Program-made: the position numbers and the translations under genes
Shown: positions 1 through 12,487 of the stretch, in pieces
Position numbering within the stretch: the stretch's first letter is position 1
Layout: every line of letters starts with the position of its first letter
Assembly: GCF_000004075.3 (NCBI RefSeq)
Contig: NC_026657.2
Location: 30,102,408 to 30,166,407 of the forward strand
Source of the DNA: Cucumis sativus
Taxonomy: Eukaryota; Streptophyta; Magnoliopsida; Cucurbitales; Cucurbitaceae
DNA length: 64,000 nucleotides
Direction: 5' to 3'
Notes under the pieces: generated by a model
What the model saw: the letters and a program-made list of their open reading frames with translations, nothing else
Databases searched by the model: none
What the model was told of the DNA's origin: nothing

Positions 1-22
1 GTAGGAGTCTATTATCAACATT

Positions 23-96
23 GGCCTATTAGCTCAGTTGGTTAGAGCGTCGTGCTAATAACGCGAAGGTCGCAGGTTCGAGACCTGCATGGGCCA
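23..96 (+). tRNA. tRNA-Ile (anticodon AAU)
   Basis: The sequence folds into a full cloverleaf of 74 nt. The acceptor stem is GGCCTAT pairing with ATGGGCC (one T-G wobble), followed by discriminator A96. The D arm GCTC/GAGC, the anticodon stem TCGTG/CGCGA with loop CTAATAA, and the T arm GCAGG-TTCGAGA-CCTGC are all intact. Anticodon AAT (read as IAU after deamination) decodes Ile AUU/AUC/AUA codons. There is no intron. A CAACA motif at 16-20 matches the usual plant Pol III initiation context. The gene looks functional. Confidence 0.97.
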
Positions 97-97
97 A

Positions 98-104
98 TTT
101 TTTT
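98..104 (+). terminator. Pol III terminator of tRNA-Ile
   Basis: A run of seven T begins two bases after the discriminator base, which is the standard RNA polymerase III stop signal. A second T-run follows at 111-117 as a possible back-up. Confidence 0.85.
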
Positions 105-255
105 ATAACTTTTTTTCTCATTCTCTTTTTCTCCTTGATATTACGGTTTCATATTTCTTTTTCCTCGACTCAGATAAATTGAGATTTATCGAAGGGTCCG
201 TCAGTTCTTCAGATTCGCGATCTTCTTTCTTCAATCTTTTGGCAATTCGATTCGA

Positions 256-2067
256 AAATGGTAAAATCCCTCAATTTCTTGCGATTCGCAGTTTGAAATG
301 TTCTTTTACGCTTGTTTTCGGTTTTGATTAGGTTTGCTTGGCGTGCCTGTTGCCTCTGTTTCTCATTCCAGTCGTCAACGCTCTTCCTGTTCTATTCTAT
401 TTAATTATGGTACGCCAAATATGACTCATTTTCTCTTTTGGATCTCGTCTTTTCGCATGCTCATCTAATCCCCTTAAAGATTTGGATGTAATTTTTGTTA
501 ATATTCATCTCAATTTTCTTTTTCTTTTTCTTTTGTTGTTTTTCTTGAATTTTCTATTAGGGCAAAATTTATGGACTTTTTGGCTGGGAATATAGAAAAC
601 CGCAGGTGGTACCGCCGGCTTGTCCCTATCGCCCTGCTGCCAAACAAAATAGCAATGTGAGTGATTCTGCTATCGTTTATACTGAATTTTGGTTTATAAA
701 TTTTTTTTTGACAAGGAAGATTAGGTAAATGGATGAATTTTTGTTTAGAAATTGGATACTAATGATGTGTGTATTTTATGTAGAAGGTTAAGCTTTTATC
801 AATTTGTCTTGTTATTGACCGAATGCTTGTTGCTAAGGTAGTTTTCGGAAACAATGAAGGAGTTTTGGCTTCGGCTATTTGTATTGGTTAATTTTTTTTT
901 CTCAAGAAGTCACGTTTAATAGTTTTTGCATGCTGAGGAGATTTAATAGGATTGCATCTTGTTACTTCAATTACCTTCTATCGAATAGTGATTTTGGGTA
1001 ATGATGGAACGTTCAATTTTCTTTGGTGTTTCGGGGTAGAAACATGTATACAAGATTAGGAAGGAAAATGAACTAACTTTAAGACATTCGAAATAAATGA
1101 TGGGTTCATAACTGACGTTAATTAGGCACTTATGTCTATTGTTTTGTAGTGTTAGGGTAGTTTCGAAGGAGCAATGACCTTTACTTAAACAGGTTCAATT
1201 TTTATTTATTTTGTAAAGAAGCTGAAATAAATTCATTCACCCAACAAAACTGCCCTAAAGGAGAAATGAGAAGGTGTCCCATTATCTAAGATGAAGGATT
1301 ACATAAAAAGCCCATCAATCTAAGTCGATGATGGAGGTTGAATCAGGAATAATGACAAAAAGAAGAAAAAGAAAAAAAGAAAAAGAAAAAGACGAAAAGA
1401 GCTTATGTTGGCCTCTCCAATTAGAGAGCTCGAACTGTTGAAGATCATCTAAAGTTTTTGGAGGCAAAGTTTCCACCGAAGATGTTGAGAGAGACTCTTC
1501 GCGTCATTTACACCTCAAGTTGTTTCGATAATTACCCTTCAACTCACCAAGATAAAAGGCCTCAAAGCTGCCCTTTTCCGTTTTAAATCATTCTTGGGTT
1601 ATAGGACCTGCTAGAATCACTTTTTGTTATTTGTGAATGAATAAATCAGAGATGGGTTCTTTTGAATTTGATCGCACAATTTTCTCTTTTCTAGGTCGAT
1701 CCCAAATCATTATGCATTTTTTATTATCTCAAGCTAAAGAAGACTTCAGAGATGTATGCTAACTTAGACTGAAGTTGACATAAGGATATGTGTTTTCATT
1801 TTTTTGTATAAATCGATACACGTCTTTCTATTAGTTTCTGTATGTATTTTGGTATTTTGTTTATTTCAAATTTCACAGCAGATATGTGGGTGTTCTACAT
1901 TAAACTAAACCTACTGTTTAGTGGTTTCAATTCTGAAAGTTTTCACCTCTAGCTGTTTGAAGCAAGTTTTTTTTTCTTAATCTTAACAGGTGGAGTTGGA
2001 ACCTCTAGCTGGTCAGCAACACCCACCTCCAAAACCGGTAGATGCCATGGATGATAAGCAGGACTGA
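256..2067 (+). CDS. 58-residue conserved-looking small protein, 3 exons
   Basis: Not a family I recognise. Exon 2 is 561-656 and exon 3 is 1990-2067, joined in phase by GTGAGT...AACAG. They read [14 protein letters not shown], then a Pro/Cys stretch PPACPYRP, then [16 protein letters not shown] and an acidic end finishing DDKQD. The initiator Met must come from an upstream exon ending exactly in ATG. ATG 256-258 is followed by GTAAAA and ATG 407-409 by GTACGC; both give ATG directly before GGC AAA ATT. I prefer 256 because using 407 would leave an upstream ATG in the leader, opening a 12-codon uORF at 256-294. No signal peptide or membrane segment is seen, so the product is probably soluble. 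The second intron is long (657-1989). The gene begins within about 160 bp of a tRNA gene. Frame and splice continuity support a real gene; function is unknown. Confidence 0.6.
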
Positions 2068-2894
2068 GTCTGGAACTTTCTGTTGTACATACCTGTCAGC
2101 AAGATGGACAAATATTTGGGACTCCGGACTGGAAGCTTGGACGCCTTTGATTTTAGGAAACTATGATTCCAATCGGTCAGGAAAAAGGAAAAAAAAAAAA
2201 AAAAAAACTTCAAACTTCAAACACTAATACTATCAATACAGTTCATTTTGTCAGTGCATTCTGAATAACACCAATACAGACAGTATGTATACTTTCTGAA
2301 TAATTTAGTTGGATGGGTTGAATATGTTCTCCTTAGATTTAGTTAATTAATGCTCGTAAATGGAATTGGCCTAAAACATTACCTTAATGTCTTCCAACTC
2401 TTTTATTCCCATAGAAATTTGACATTGATGTCTTGTCTGCTTTATCTGCGTTCACCTTTTTCTCTTTTTTGTGAAGTTCATGGAGCAAGACCTGACTAAG
2501 GTATGTGTTGTTCTCTCGATGAGTTATTAAATTTTCATAAGTCTAATATAAAGTCAATCAATTTAAATTATCGTGGCTCACATTTGAAAACCATCCATAC
2601 ATTAATTCTGAGTTAAACATATGGATGTTTTTCAAAATAATCATGAAATTTATAATCCTATCAATTCTATAATTTTTTATATGGCCCCACGTTAAACCAA
2701 CATTTGTTCACTTTATCATTTTTTGAAAGGCTTTTCCATTTTTTCAGAGGAACAAATTTTCTGTCTCATCTTTTAATTTATATTACTTTTTACATTAATT
2801 CCAACTGCTCAGAAATGGGTGTCTGTTAGGACTTGGGATAGTGTCCATTTATCCTGAAGATGATAGTTTTAGAAGAAAAGATTACTAAACAGAT
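2068..2894. other. Spacer between small-protein gene and MFS pseudogene
   Basis: Holds the 3' UTR of the small-protein gene, including an A-run at 2189-2206, then AT-rich sequence. The pseudogene on the other strand ends here, so the two units converge. I see no further gene. Confidence 0.6.
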
Positions 2895-4560
2895 TCAGTT
2901 TTGGGCGTCTTGGTCGATGCGGTGGTTTTAATCTCGACGTCTTCACCTTCCTCCTCTCTGAACTTCTTATAAATAATCGCCCTTGTAAAACTTCCATGTC
3001 CGAACCACCAAAATTAGGGAAACAACTCCTCCCAACACCGTCGTCCCCGTGATTATAAGAAATGCCTTTCTGTAACACTCCACTCCCAAGCAACTCAAAT
3101 TCTCCCCTGCTCCCTCCATCTGCCTTCAGCCTCCCTGTCGTACAAATGACCCATCACTTTCACATTCATAATATACGTCCCAATAGGGTTTGCAGCTACT
3201 CCCAAATCGCTTAGAGTCGCATAGTACTTCAACCCAAAAATTTCCGATACGATTGCCAAGATCAATGGCAACTGCGCTCCAAAGCAGAACCCAATTATGA
3301 TTGAAGAAAAATACAGTGAATGTGGAACTCCGAATGCGATTAGAAGATGGCTGACGCAGGATAAAATAAGCGTCCCGAAGAGAAATAGAGGACGTGGGAC
3401 TTTGTACTTTTTCCAGAAATATTCCGATACGAATCCGGAGGCTACACGGCCGAGGTAATTCCATATGCTGACCAGAGAGATGAATGTGGTGGTACTCTGA
3501 GATGGGTACCCCAAAGACTCTCCGATTTGACCTAAATTGTCCATAGCCGCCAACGTTCCACCGACACCACAGATTAAGGCGATAAAAAGAATGATCATAT
3601 CGACGCTGAAAATGGCTTGAGGGATTGTGTAGTCCTCTCCTCTGTTTGAGGGTTTAAACATGTTTTTAAAGCAGGAGTCCGACGGAGGGCTCAGTGGCAC
3701 TGCCGAGATAAGTGGCGGCGGTGGTTGTTGAGATGCTAACTCTAGTTGTCCATTTGGATTTCCGATTTTACTCTTCCAAACAATCAGTTCCTCTCTGAAA
3801 GCAATGGCCAGAGGCAGTAAAAGCAGAAAAATCACAACAATGGCACTTCCGACGTATTGTATTTGTTGAAACCGGGTACGACCATTAACGACCCCGCAAG
3901 GCCGAGAGAAATATAAAGGATATGGTATAAAACTTTGGCCTCGTTGGGCAGCCGGAGATCCTTAATGATGCGAACGGAACGGAAGAAAACAACAGTGATG
4001 GAGGCGGGAAACCAAGCGATTAAGAGAATAAAACATTTGGAATTGTTGCCATAAAAGGCAAAGTAAAGCTGGGACAAAATGGCGCCGCTTAAGCCAACGT
4101 AACCCTTCAAAAGCCCCAAAACACAACCACGATTTTGCGGGAAGTTATTGACACAGGTTACAATAGCCCCAGTATTTGTGAAGGTCTGAGAATTAGCTCC
4201 GATGCAAATGTAGAGACACATATGCCATATTTGGGGCTTGGGGATCCGTTTGGTTACGGCTAGCCAAATCATGGTGTAGCCAAAAAGGTTCATGACGGCG
4301 CCGATTAGAAGAATCATCCAAGTCGGAGCTACCTCATTGATGAGACCGCAGATGATGCCGGCATTGCCGCCTAAGGCCTTGAAGAAGCTGAGCAAATTGA
4401 GGGTGGTTTGGTCGTAGCCAAAGGCAGATTTGATGTCGGAGGAGTAGAGGGCAAACGTGAAGGCGGCCCCGGAGACGGACATCATGAGAATGGAGGCAAA
4501 GGCTGAGAACCACCGTCCAAAGAGCAACTGATGCCAGAAGGGGTCGCCGGAGGTTGCCAT
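2895..4560 (-). pseudogene. Decayed nodulin-like (NFD4-like) MFS transporter, copy 1
   Basis: Reads as the same protein as the intact gene at 20170-21912 but in several frames. It starts at [19 protein letters not shown] (4560) and covers the nodulin-like N-terminal half well. At the equivalent of residue 233, 28 bases of the live copy are replaced by 9, a net loss of 19, which shifts the frame. The second frame resumes at VFREELIVWKSK-type sequence and runs through NLGQIGESLGYPSQS and WNYLGRVASGFVSEYFWKK. After HLYDREAEG one base is missing, with a further small deletion, and the C-terminal end is readable only in a third frame. The terminal TGA aligned with the live copy is at 2895-2897. 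The live paralogue has no intron, so splicing does not restore the frame. The upstream TATTTAT-GCACTCC resembles the live copy's TATTTATACACTCCC, so promoter and gene were duplicated together. Protein similarity is still high, which suggests fairly recent loss. Confidence 0.9.
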
Positions 4561-7500
4561 TTTTGTTCCGGTCAGTTGTTGGGAGATGTAATGGTCACTG
4601 AGTTGGAGTGCATAAATACATTTTATACTAAAAAGTAAAAGAAGAAAAAAAGTTTTACTTTCTTAAAATTTTTATATTTTATTTTATTTAAGCACAATTA
4701 ATAGAGAGTTTTTGTTTTTAGATTAGTGCATAAAGTATAAGCTTATATATTCTTATATAAATTTCTTAATTTTATCCCTTTTATTTTTTGTTCTTCTATG
4801 TTACTTTTGGCTATTTATAAATGTTTTAAAAAATAATATAACAATAAAAAATATGGCTGGAGTATTTTGCTAACCTATACAAGTATTTATTATTATAATT
4901 ATTTTATAAGTTTAGTTAAATTTTGTAGTCAACTAATTCTTTTTTAGATTTAAGCTATTTCCTATTTTCTTGAGAGTTAGAGCTCAAATGTAGGGAATGT
5001 ACAGTAATGGCAATAGCAATGTTAAAAGTTTAGCTAACTAATAATTGAATTTTAAAACCCTATATTGAAATTAAATTTTCAGGGTACCTAAAACTTTCAT
5101 CATTGACCAAGGCTATCTTAGAGAGATCCATACACATCTATCATTACCAAAATTTATCACTTCCAAACAGTTCCACTTAACCCTTATCATGCTTATTATT
5201 AACAGGATGATATAGTGTCTCTCAAGAGCATTGATCTCCTTGCACCTCTTTGAATGAATTTGGGTCTCTATCCAAGTGAATGCATTCTAAATGATCTCGG
5301 AGCACTCAACCAACATCCTCTGTTTGATTAACAAGATGACAACAACGCTCTTTTGGCCCGTTGATTTGCAAGTAAGACATTGGTTTAATTTGATTATGTT
5401 ACTTATGTTTTAATTTTTTCTTTACCCTGAATGGTTTACTCCTCTTATATGTGTAAGAAAATCAGACGAGATAACAAAGAAATAAACAGATCTTTAATGT
5501 CAATTTTTGATTGACATTGTGGGTATATTTAATAAGGCTACAATGTCGATCGCTACCGGGGTTGGAAAATGTTGTATATATTTCGAAACATGCATCTATA
5601 TATGACTTTACTATAGATGTTTGTTCCAACTTCCAAGTGACAGGAGAGTATTTTTAGATGATTAATTGTTATATATTCTTGTGAAGTGCGGTACTATATT
5701 AGTATATTTCATTTTATAAGTTTATTTTTTTATTAACTTAATTGGTTCTTCAGATGCTTACAATTTCTCTGAGTCCTTAGTATATATCATTATATATTCT
5801 TTTCCACTCTATGTGATGGTCTCTCTTTGAGCTTTTTCTTGTGGATGAATTCATAGATTTGTTTAAATGAAGGGATAGATAATAGGCTATTAATGTGGGA
5901 TACGATAACTTATTAATTAAAAGCAGTAAAAAGCTCACCTATAAGCTCTCTATTTTAACATTATTGTGCTTTAATTTGTGTTTAAATAACTCTTTTAGTC
6001 CTTTGTGTTAACACCGTGAAGTTGTTGGGGGCAAACTGACTATTTTTGTAACGAAAGGTTAAGTAAACTCCTAATTAAAGATTATGAACTAAATTATACC
6101 AAATTCATGCTGTTGCAGCTACTGTTAGTTAAGTTTTACTGCTCAATTTCTTAACGCACAATGTCTTACAAAATTCTTAAATTCGTTAAGATATATATAC
6201 ACACACATACGTCCTCACTAGTTAGTAATGAATAAATTGACAAACTAGGTTTGGTCGGTGATGTGAAGTCCAACAAGTTCCTATCAATTGTAAATTGTTG
6301 ACTTGTCATAGACCTCAGTTGGTCACCTGAACTCTAATGTTCAAGTTAGTATTATCAACCTTTGAAATGAATAACTTTTGTTTTATAGAAGGAAGTGTGT
6401 CAAAAAATTTAGATTGCACCTATTAGCTCAAGCTCGATTCGTGTTAATGGTAGTTCTTTTTGTAGGTAATGTTGTCTTTAATTTGAGTTTGTATGAGTAA
6501 GTTGTATTGTCAAATGTTTTTGTATTAGGTCTTCAACATATATTTCTGCGATTCTGTTGAAAACACGTTGCTTAATTATTTAATATCATGTGACAAATTG
6601 TTGATTTGTTGCCCATGGTTAATAAAAATCAAAATATTGTTACTAAAATGTTAATTATAACTATTAAATACAAAGATGAAGCATGAATACACATGACTTT
6701 TTTAGTAGTAATTATTAGATATGAAATATAAAGATGCACACACTATAATGTTTAATACGGTTAAGATAAAATAGGTTAGAAACTTAAAATAATACATTAG
6801 AATTTAACTAGTAATAGTTTGATCAAACTCATATAACCTTTGAAGGCTTATGTTATTGAAAATGAAATAATTTGTGTTGCGGAAAATGATGGATCAGAAA
6901 TAAAGAAATTTTGAGTTATGTTTTTGGAATAAAAGACAGAGATGAAAGTGTTAGGAGAAGAAAGACGACATTGAAAAAGGCATGAGGAACTAAAGTTTAA
7001 AGTATTATTGAAGGTATAAAGATGATGAAATGTAAAGAAAGAGACAACTGCCAGTTGGGGAGTTTGGCTTTTGGGAATTCAGAGGGCATTTGAATGAGTT
7101 GTGGTGAGAAAATATGGAAGACCTAATTTGTCAATATCAAAGAATATCAACATCTTTGCTTGGGTTTAAACTCATTCCAACCCTTCATTTCTTTTTACCT
7201 TTTCAAGAAAATGAAAATTATCATTTACCCATTAATACTCTTCTGTTGTAAAAACAGATAAAAATACTGCAACAAAAATTATTAACAAACATATAATCTT
7301 AATAGTTTATATGAGTCAGAAGGATATACACCAAAATGTAGTTTGTTAGCCTAACCTTCCACATGGGACTCCTTCCTTTTCTTTGAAACCAAAATGATTT
7401 TCTCCAAATAATTTGTCTAAAACAAAATTATTATTACCGAGTTAGATTGTTTAAAGGGTTGTTCAATGCTCTAGACAGAAACATCATCACTAAAACACCC

Positions 7501-9850
7501 GATTGGTATCACTTATTTGGCCTATAAATCATATAATATAAGACACCTTTGTAAAAGGTAAGTGTTTGTTTATGGTTAAAATTTGATTGACATAGCTTTT
7601 TAGGGAGCCAAGAGGTATATGGAGGAAGGCAGCCCTTTTTGATTAAAAAGACAGCCACAAAGGGCATAATTTGTTGGTCTTTCTCCATCTTCCAAATTGA
7701 GTGGACACCATAACCCTAAGATAATTAAACAACACACATAGATATTAATTACTTTGTATATATTTCATGTATTTATGTTGCAAAATTAAAGTCATAATAA
7801 TAAAAGTTTCCAAGTGTTCCTTTGAATTGATGTTATACCTTTTTCCTTTTTCATGTAACTTATCGATTGGAGTAAGGTAAAGAAAAGGTCCCATCTCACA
7901 CCAATGATTTATCACTTCAAAATCACTACAAATTCTAACCCTTTATATTTGTTTTAATCTATAGTACTCTACTAGGCCAACAAAAACAACTACTTTTACT
8001 TTATATATACTCATATTTAATTTCAACATTGGGATATTGACATTTATTAGTATATTAATAATTCCGTCCATAATAATTAACATATTAGTACTCACTCTCC
8101 ATTTAACTTTTTCGAATAAAAATTGAAATATATTACTGTCATTATGATATCAAATCGTTCCACACAAGTGGCATGTAGAATAAAAAATTGTTATTATTTA
8201 TTGATTGAGAGTGACGTTGTTAAGTACAAGTGGGTTTATATGAATATTATTGTTAAAGAAAGTAAATGTAAAGGAAAATTGATGAAGGGGAAGAGGGTCA
8301 AAGGCCATAGCCAACCAAGGAAGAAACCAAAAAAGTTGTCCATTACTATGATGCCAAAATTAATGTTTAAGATCAATTTTAACATATGCTATATTGTGTA
8401 GCCAATCAAATTCATTACTTTAGAGGGAGAGTGGTGGAGGCATTATTAGTGGAATCCAACAAACAAGAATCAACAAGTTGATGTTAGAGATTCTTATCCC
8501 AATGTCAATGGGGATGTCATTCTACTTTTTCTTCTTCTTCTTCTTTTTAATTCACCCTTCAGGATATTTTTCCTTTTCTTTTTCAGAAATTGTTTGATTT
8601 GATTATTGGATTAGTGAGAAATGGGTTTTGTTAGTATTTAACAATTGAATTATTGAGTGTAAGTTTCCAATACACTTTGTCTTTTGCGTAGTAGTTTGCT
8701 TAGGAATAATTATTTAATAGGTATATATCAAGAACGTACATTAAATCATACACTTTTATATTGATATAGTACAATTCATCTCAATGCAATATCTTTTTTC
8801 TTATCAAATGATTGACTTAATTGGTTTCAATAATGTTTATTTTTCTAACTAGTTTAATCTTCATAGTCACAATAGTGTATGATATTTAGTATCACTTGCA
8901 AATATAAGATAGATTATTAAGAAAGGAAATTAAAAGATCTTGTTTTTTTTTTATAAATATATGAAAAGATTAATTAGCTAAAAAAAAATATTAATTAAAG
9001 AATAAAATTGAAAGTTCTCTTTTATAATTTAATTTTTTTGGGTTTGTTCCTTCTTTTTTAGACCAATCATCATATTTTAAAAATGCATATTCCTTTTTTC
9101 TTCTTCAGCTATATTCCCTCAATATCTCCAAATCCAAATACCTCAAAGAAAAAAAAAGAAAAGAAAAGAGAATCTAAGTAAATATCCTTTTCAAATAAAA
9201 GAAGTAGAAAATTAAAAAGTACAAACAATAAAAATATTATTAAATTTTCACCTCCCTGGATTTACTTTTCCTTTCTAATATTTTCAAATTTATTAAGATT
9301 GATATAAGAAATGAATGAGCATTTTGAAATCTAATTAAAACTTAGGGATTAAATTAATTAAAAATGTTATAAAATATAGAGATTGATTATTAAACCTTCA
9401 CTTTTAATCTAACTTTTCCTTTTTCTTTTTTTTTGGTTGTTCTGTCTTTTGTCACCTTCTTTAGATTTTCTTTGTCCGTCATAAAAAGAAATTCCACAAA
9501 TTTCCTACCTCAATCCTCAATCTTTTCTTTTTCTTAATTTACAAAATTGCACCCCTTATAGAAGATTTTGTGTGTGTGTGTGTGTGTGTATGTAAAGTTG
9601 ATTGAAGGGAGAGTGTGATAGAACGGATTAAGTAAAATGGAAATCAATTAGTATTTGAAAAAGCATAATTGTTTAGGGAATTTTTGGGATTGTGAAGGAC
9701 ATTTTGGTCAAAGGACTAGAGAAAGTGTTAAAAGTTAAAAGGACTAATGCATTTTTGTGCTTGAGAGAACCCATCGGAATACTCTGAATCTCAGAACCCC
9801 ACCGACGAGGAAGAAGAACAAGAACAACAAGAAAACGAAGAAATAAAGAT
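4561..9850. other. 5.3 kb AT-rich spacer
   Basis: Upstream flank of the MFS pseudogene (-) and of the ACR gene (+), i.e. a divergent spacer. It is dominated by AT-rich sequence with A/T runs and a TG repeat. The longest open frame (8123-8401, 92 codons) has no recognisable motif and low-complexity composition. The stretches 5080-5350 and 6180-6350 are less AT-rich and could be old transposon debris, but I see no terminal repeats or coding remnant to support that. Confidence 0.6.
9569..9589. repeat. (TG)n microsatellite
   Basis: About ten TG units, 260 bp upstream of the ACR start codon; probably polymorphic. Confidence 0.9.
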
Positions 9851-12487
9851 ATGGGTATTTTACAGGACGATGTGGTGCTTGTAAGACCGTCGGAGAAAGA
9901 TGATGAGCCAACTGTCATCACTGTTAATTGTCCCGATAAAACTGGGTTGGGTTGCGACTTGTGCCGCATAATTCTCTTTTTTGGTCTAAACATTGTCAGA
10001 GGCGGTGAGTAAATCCTTAAATAATTTCTTTGCTTTAAATTTAGACGTTCTGGGTTGGTTTTGTTATCAGTGTTTTTATCAGCAGGTAGTGGGCGATTGG
10101 TTTGTTTGTTTTTTTTTTTTGTTTTTTGATCGATTTGTTTGAATTAGTGATGTGATGTTGTTGTTAATCTTGTGATTATGTCAATACCATGTTGAAGATG
10201 TTACGACCGATGGTAAATGGTGCTACATAGTGTTTTGGGTGACTGGAAATTCATCGACGAGGTGGGGATTATTGAAACAGAGGCTGATGGAGGTTTGCCC
10301 TTCTTGTTCTTCAGCTTCTATGCTTTCTTATTTCCGCCCGGAACCGCAGTCATCAAAGCCCCCCGATATGTTTCTTTTGAAATTTTGTTGCCATGACAGA
10401 AGAGGGCTTTTACACGGTTTGTTCATTTCCTTCCCTTTAATTTGTTTGTTCTGAGTAGGAGTAGGACTTTATATTGGATTACCTGTTTCAACCCGTCAGT
10501 TGAACTTTGTTCCTTAAATGCAGACCCCCCGTCCCCCTAAGGAAGAAAAAAGAGAGCAAAGTGTGGAATATTGTTCTTCTTGTCTCCTCCCTTGGTTTCT
10601 TTTTGTGTTGATTGCATATCTGTCTCTAATTTTGAGAGTGGTTTTCTTTGTAGATGTAACCTGGGTTCTTTGCGAGCTGGAACTTCTTATAGAGAAAGTG
10701 AAAGTGTCAACCACCCCAGATGGAAAAGTGATGGACTTGTTTTTCATCATTGACACCAGGTTTAACATCGACCTTTATTTATCTTCTCTATGTGTAATTT
10801 ATGTATTTCTCAAGGATTAAATCATTTTGATTGACCTCCGTGGGATGGATTCATGGTTTCATGAGAGGTAGGATAGTATAGCTTGCATAAATAGTTCAAG
10901 TAGTTCAGCTCATCGGATATGTTATTGGCAAGGAAAACGAAAGTGGACGGTTATACGAGTAGTATGAGTGGGAAGTGGTGTTTGCAGGGAGTTCTTTCAT
11001 TTTAGTTTAAATTGTAACTAATCTTTTGTGGTCAACTCTTCTTGAGCGAGCTTTCCTGTTTTACCTCGTTGTCTCCATTTTTTTTCTCTTTACCTGTGAG
11101 TAGTTGGGTGGAAGGTGTTGGGCTTGAAAGTTCTTGAGATGATGGCAATATATTCATATTTTCAGTAGTAAAGGGAGCCAGTAGATGTTGAATTTGAATG
11201 TACAATTGAAGACCTTGAGGAGAGAAATCCCAAATCGTGTTTGACATGTATATATAATATATTTAACTTCTATGTACTAATGTCTGTTGTTTTTCCTTTT
11301 TCCTTGTTTCAGAAAACATATTTTCATTTTTGTGTTTCCATTAGGGAGCTTATGCACACGGCAAAGAGACAGCGGGACACATGTGAACACTTGAAACATG
11401 TCTTGGGGGATGCAGTGATAAGTTGCGAAATAGAGATGATTGACACTGAAGTTATGTTATGCTCCCAGGCATCCTCTCTTCCACCTGAAATTGTTGAAGA
11501 ATCATGTAGCTTGGAGTTGAATGAAAAGTCACCTAGCAGATCACTAGCTTCTAAAGACGTATCTGTCACATTGGACAATTCGCTCAGTCCTTCTCATACC
11601 CTTGTTCAAATTGTCTGTCAAGATCACAAGGGTCTTATTTATGACATTATGAGAACTCTCAAGGACTACAACATTCAGGTATATAATCATTCAGTTCAAT
11701 GTCTAAGTAATATGTATTTCTTTCAAAAGTTATCACTGAATGGCCATATGGTTATTGGAAATGTTGGCACCTAATTCTGTTGGGTCTGATTCTTTCCTCT
11801 AATTCGTCATAAGACGAAGATTCATTAAAATTATTTTCTTGTACTGCATATTAGTTCAGGTTCTGTTATCAATATTTAAACTCAATTGTGTAGCCAGATC
11901 TCGTATGGACGATTTAATAAGAAGCAGAAAAAAATATGTGAGATTGACTTGTTCATCATGCAAGCTGATGGAAAGAAGATTCTAGACCAAAGTAAGCAGA
12001 ATGCATTGTCAACTCGCTTACAGATCGAACTGATTCGTCCCCTCAGAGTAGCTGTTTTGAGCAGAGGTCCCGACACAGAGCTCTTGGTAGCAAACCCCAC
12101 TGAGTTATCTGGCAAGGGTCGACCTCTTGTGTTTTATGACATCACCCTTGCTCTAAAATTGCTCGACATCGGTATTTTTTTGGTATTTCCCATTCTTCGT
12201 ACAATACTTTATGCAATCATTTGTTTCTTTCATACCCCCATAGCATCTTTTTGATATTTTCTTAGATTCTTATTAAAATTTAGCTGGCTCAGATATGATA
12301 AGGATATCCCTATATGGCAAAGCTTAACTACAAAGATGTTGTCTACCAGGCAGAAATCAGACGCCATTTGATCGGAGACCGAGAATGGGAAGTGTATAGA
12401 GTGATGCTTGATGAAGGAGCTGGGTCTTCTGTTCCAAGAAGCAAGATCGAGGAAGGAGTCAGGAAGATGTTGATGGGATGGGCATAA
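9851..12487 (+). CDS. ACR10: ACT domain-repeat protein, ACR9/ACR10 type
   Basis: Six exons: 9851-10004, 10198-10416, 10654-10759, 11345-11678, 11898-12182, 12350-12487 (1236 nt, 411 residues). ACR proteins carry repeated ACT domains, amino-acid-binding regulatory modules related to bacterial GlnD, and are proposed amino-acid sensors without known enzymatic activity. Four ACT units are visible. ACT1 contains VITVNCPDKTGLGCDLC (about 22-40) and TDGKWCYIVFWV. ACT2 contains HDRRGLLHDV (about 116-126) and TTPDGKVMDLFF. ACT3 contains QDHKGLIYDIMRTLKDYNIQ (252-271) and ISYGRF. ACT4 contains GPDTELLVANPTELSGKGR and ends AEIRRH...WEVYRV. The C-terminal KMLMGWA matches the family's LMGW ending. The start is the first ATG of exon 1 and gives the family MGIL N-terminus. 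Length is typical (about 410). I favour the ACR10-like branch from GDREWEVY and the SKIEEGV tail, recalled from memory, but ACR9 is not excluded. It converges with the acetyltransferase-like gene 463 bp downstream. Confidence 0.93.

Noticed and set aside
6418-6460. A tRNA-like string TATTAGCTCAAGCTCGATTCG
   Set aside because: No acceptor stem, no anticodon arm and no T-loop; chance resemblance to D-arm and T-loop words.
8123-8401. A 92-codon open frame in the 4.6-9.9 kb spacer
   Set aside because: Lys/Met/Ile-rich low complexity, no motif, no splice partner, surrounded by AT-rich spacer.
11891-11897. Acceptor TGTGTAG at 11892-11893 for ACR exon 5
   Set aside because: It gives the wrong frame. 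The next AG (11896-11897) restores phase and yields the family motif ISYGRF.
12171-12183. An earlier GT donor (12172) for ACR exon 5
   Set aside because: It breaks the frame into exon 6. The donor at 12183 gives GIFL-AEIRRH, matching the family's CIFSAEIGRH.
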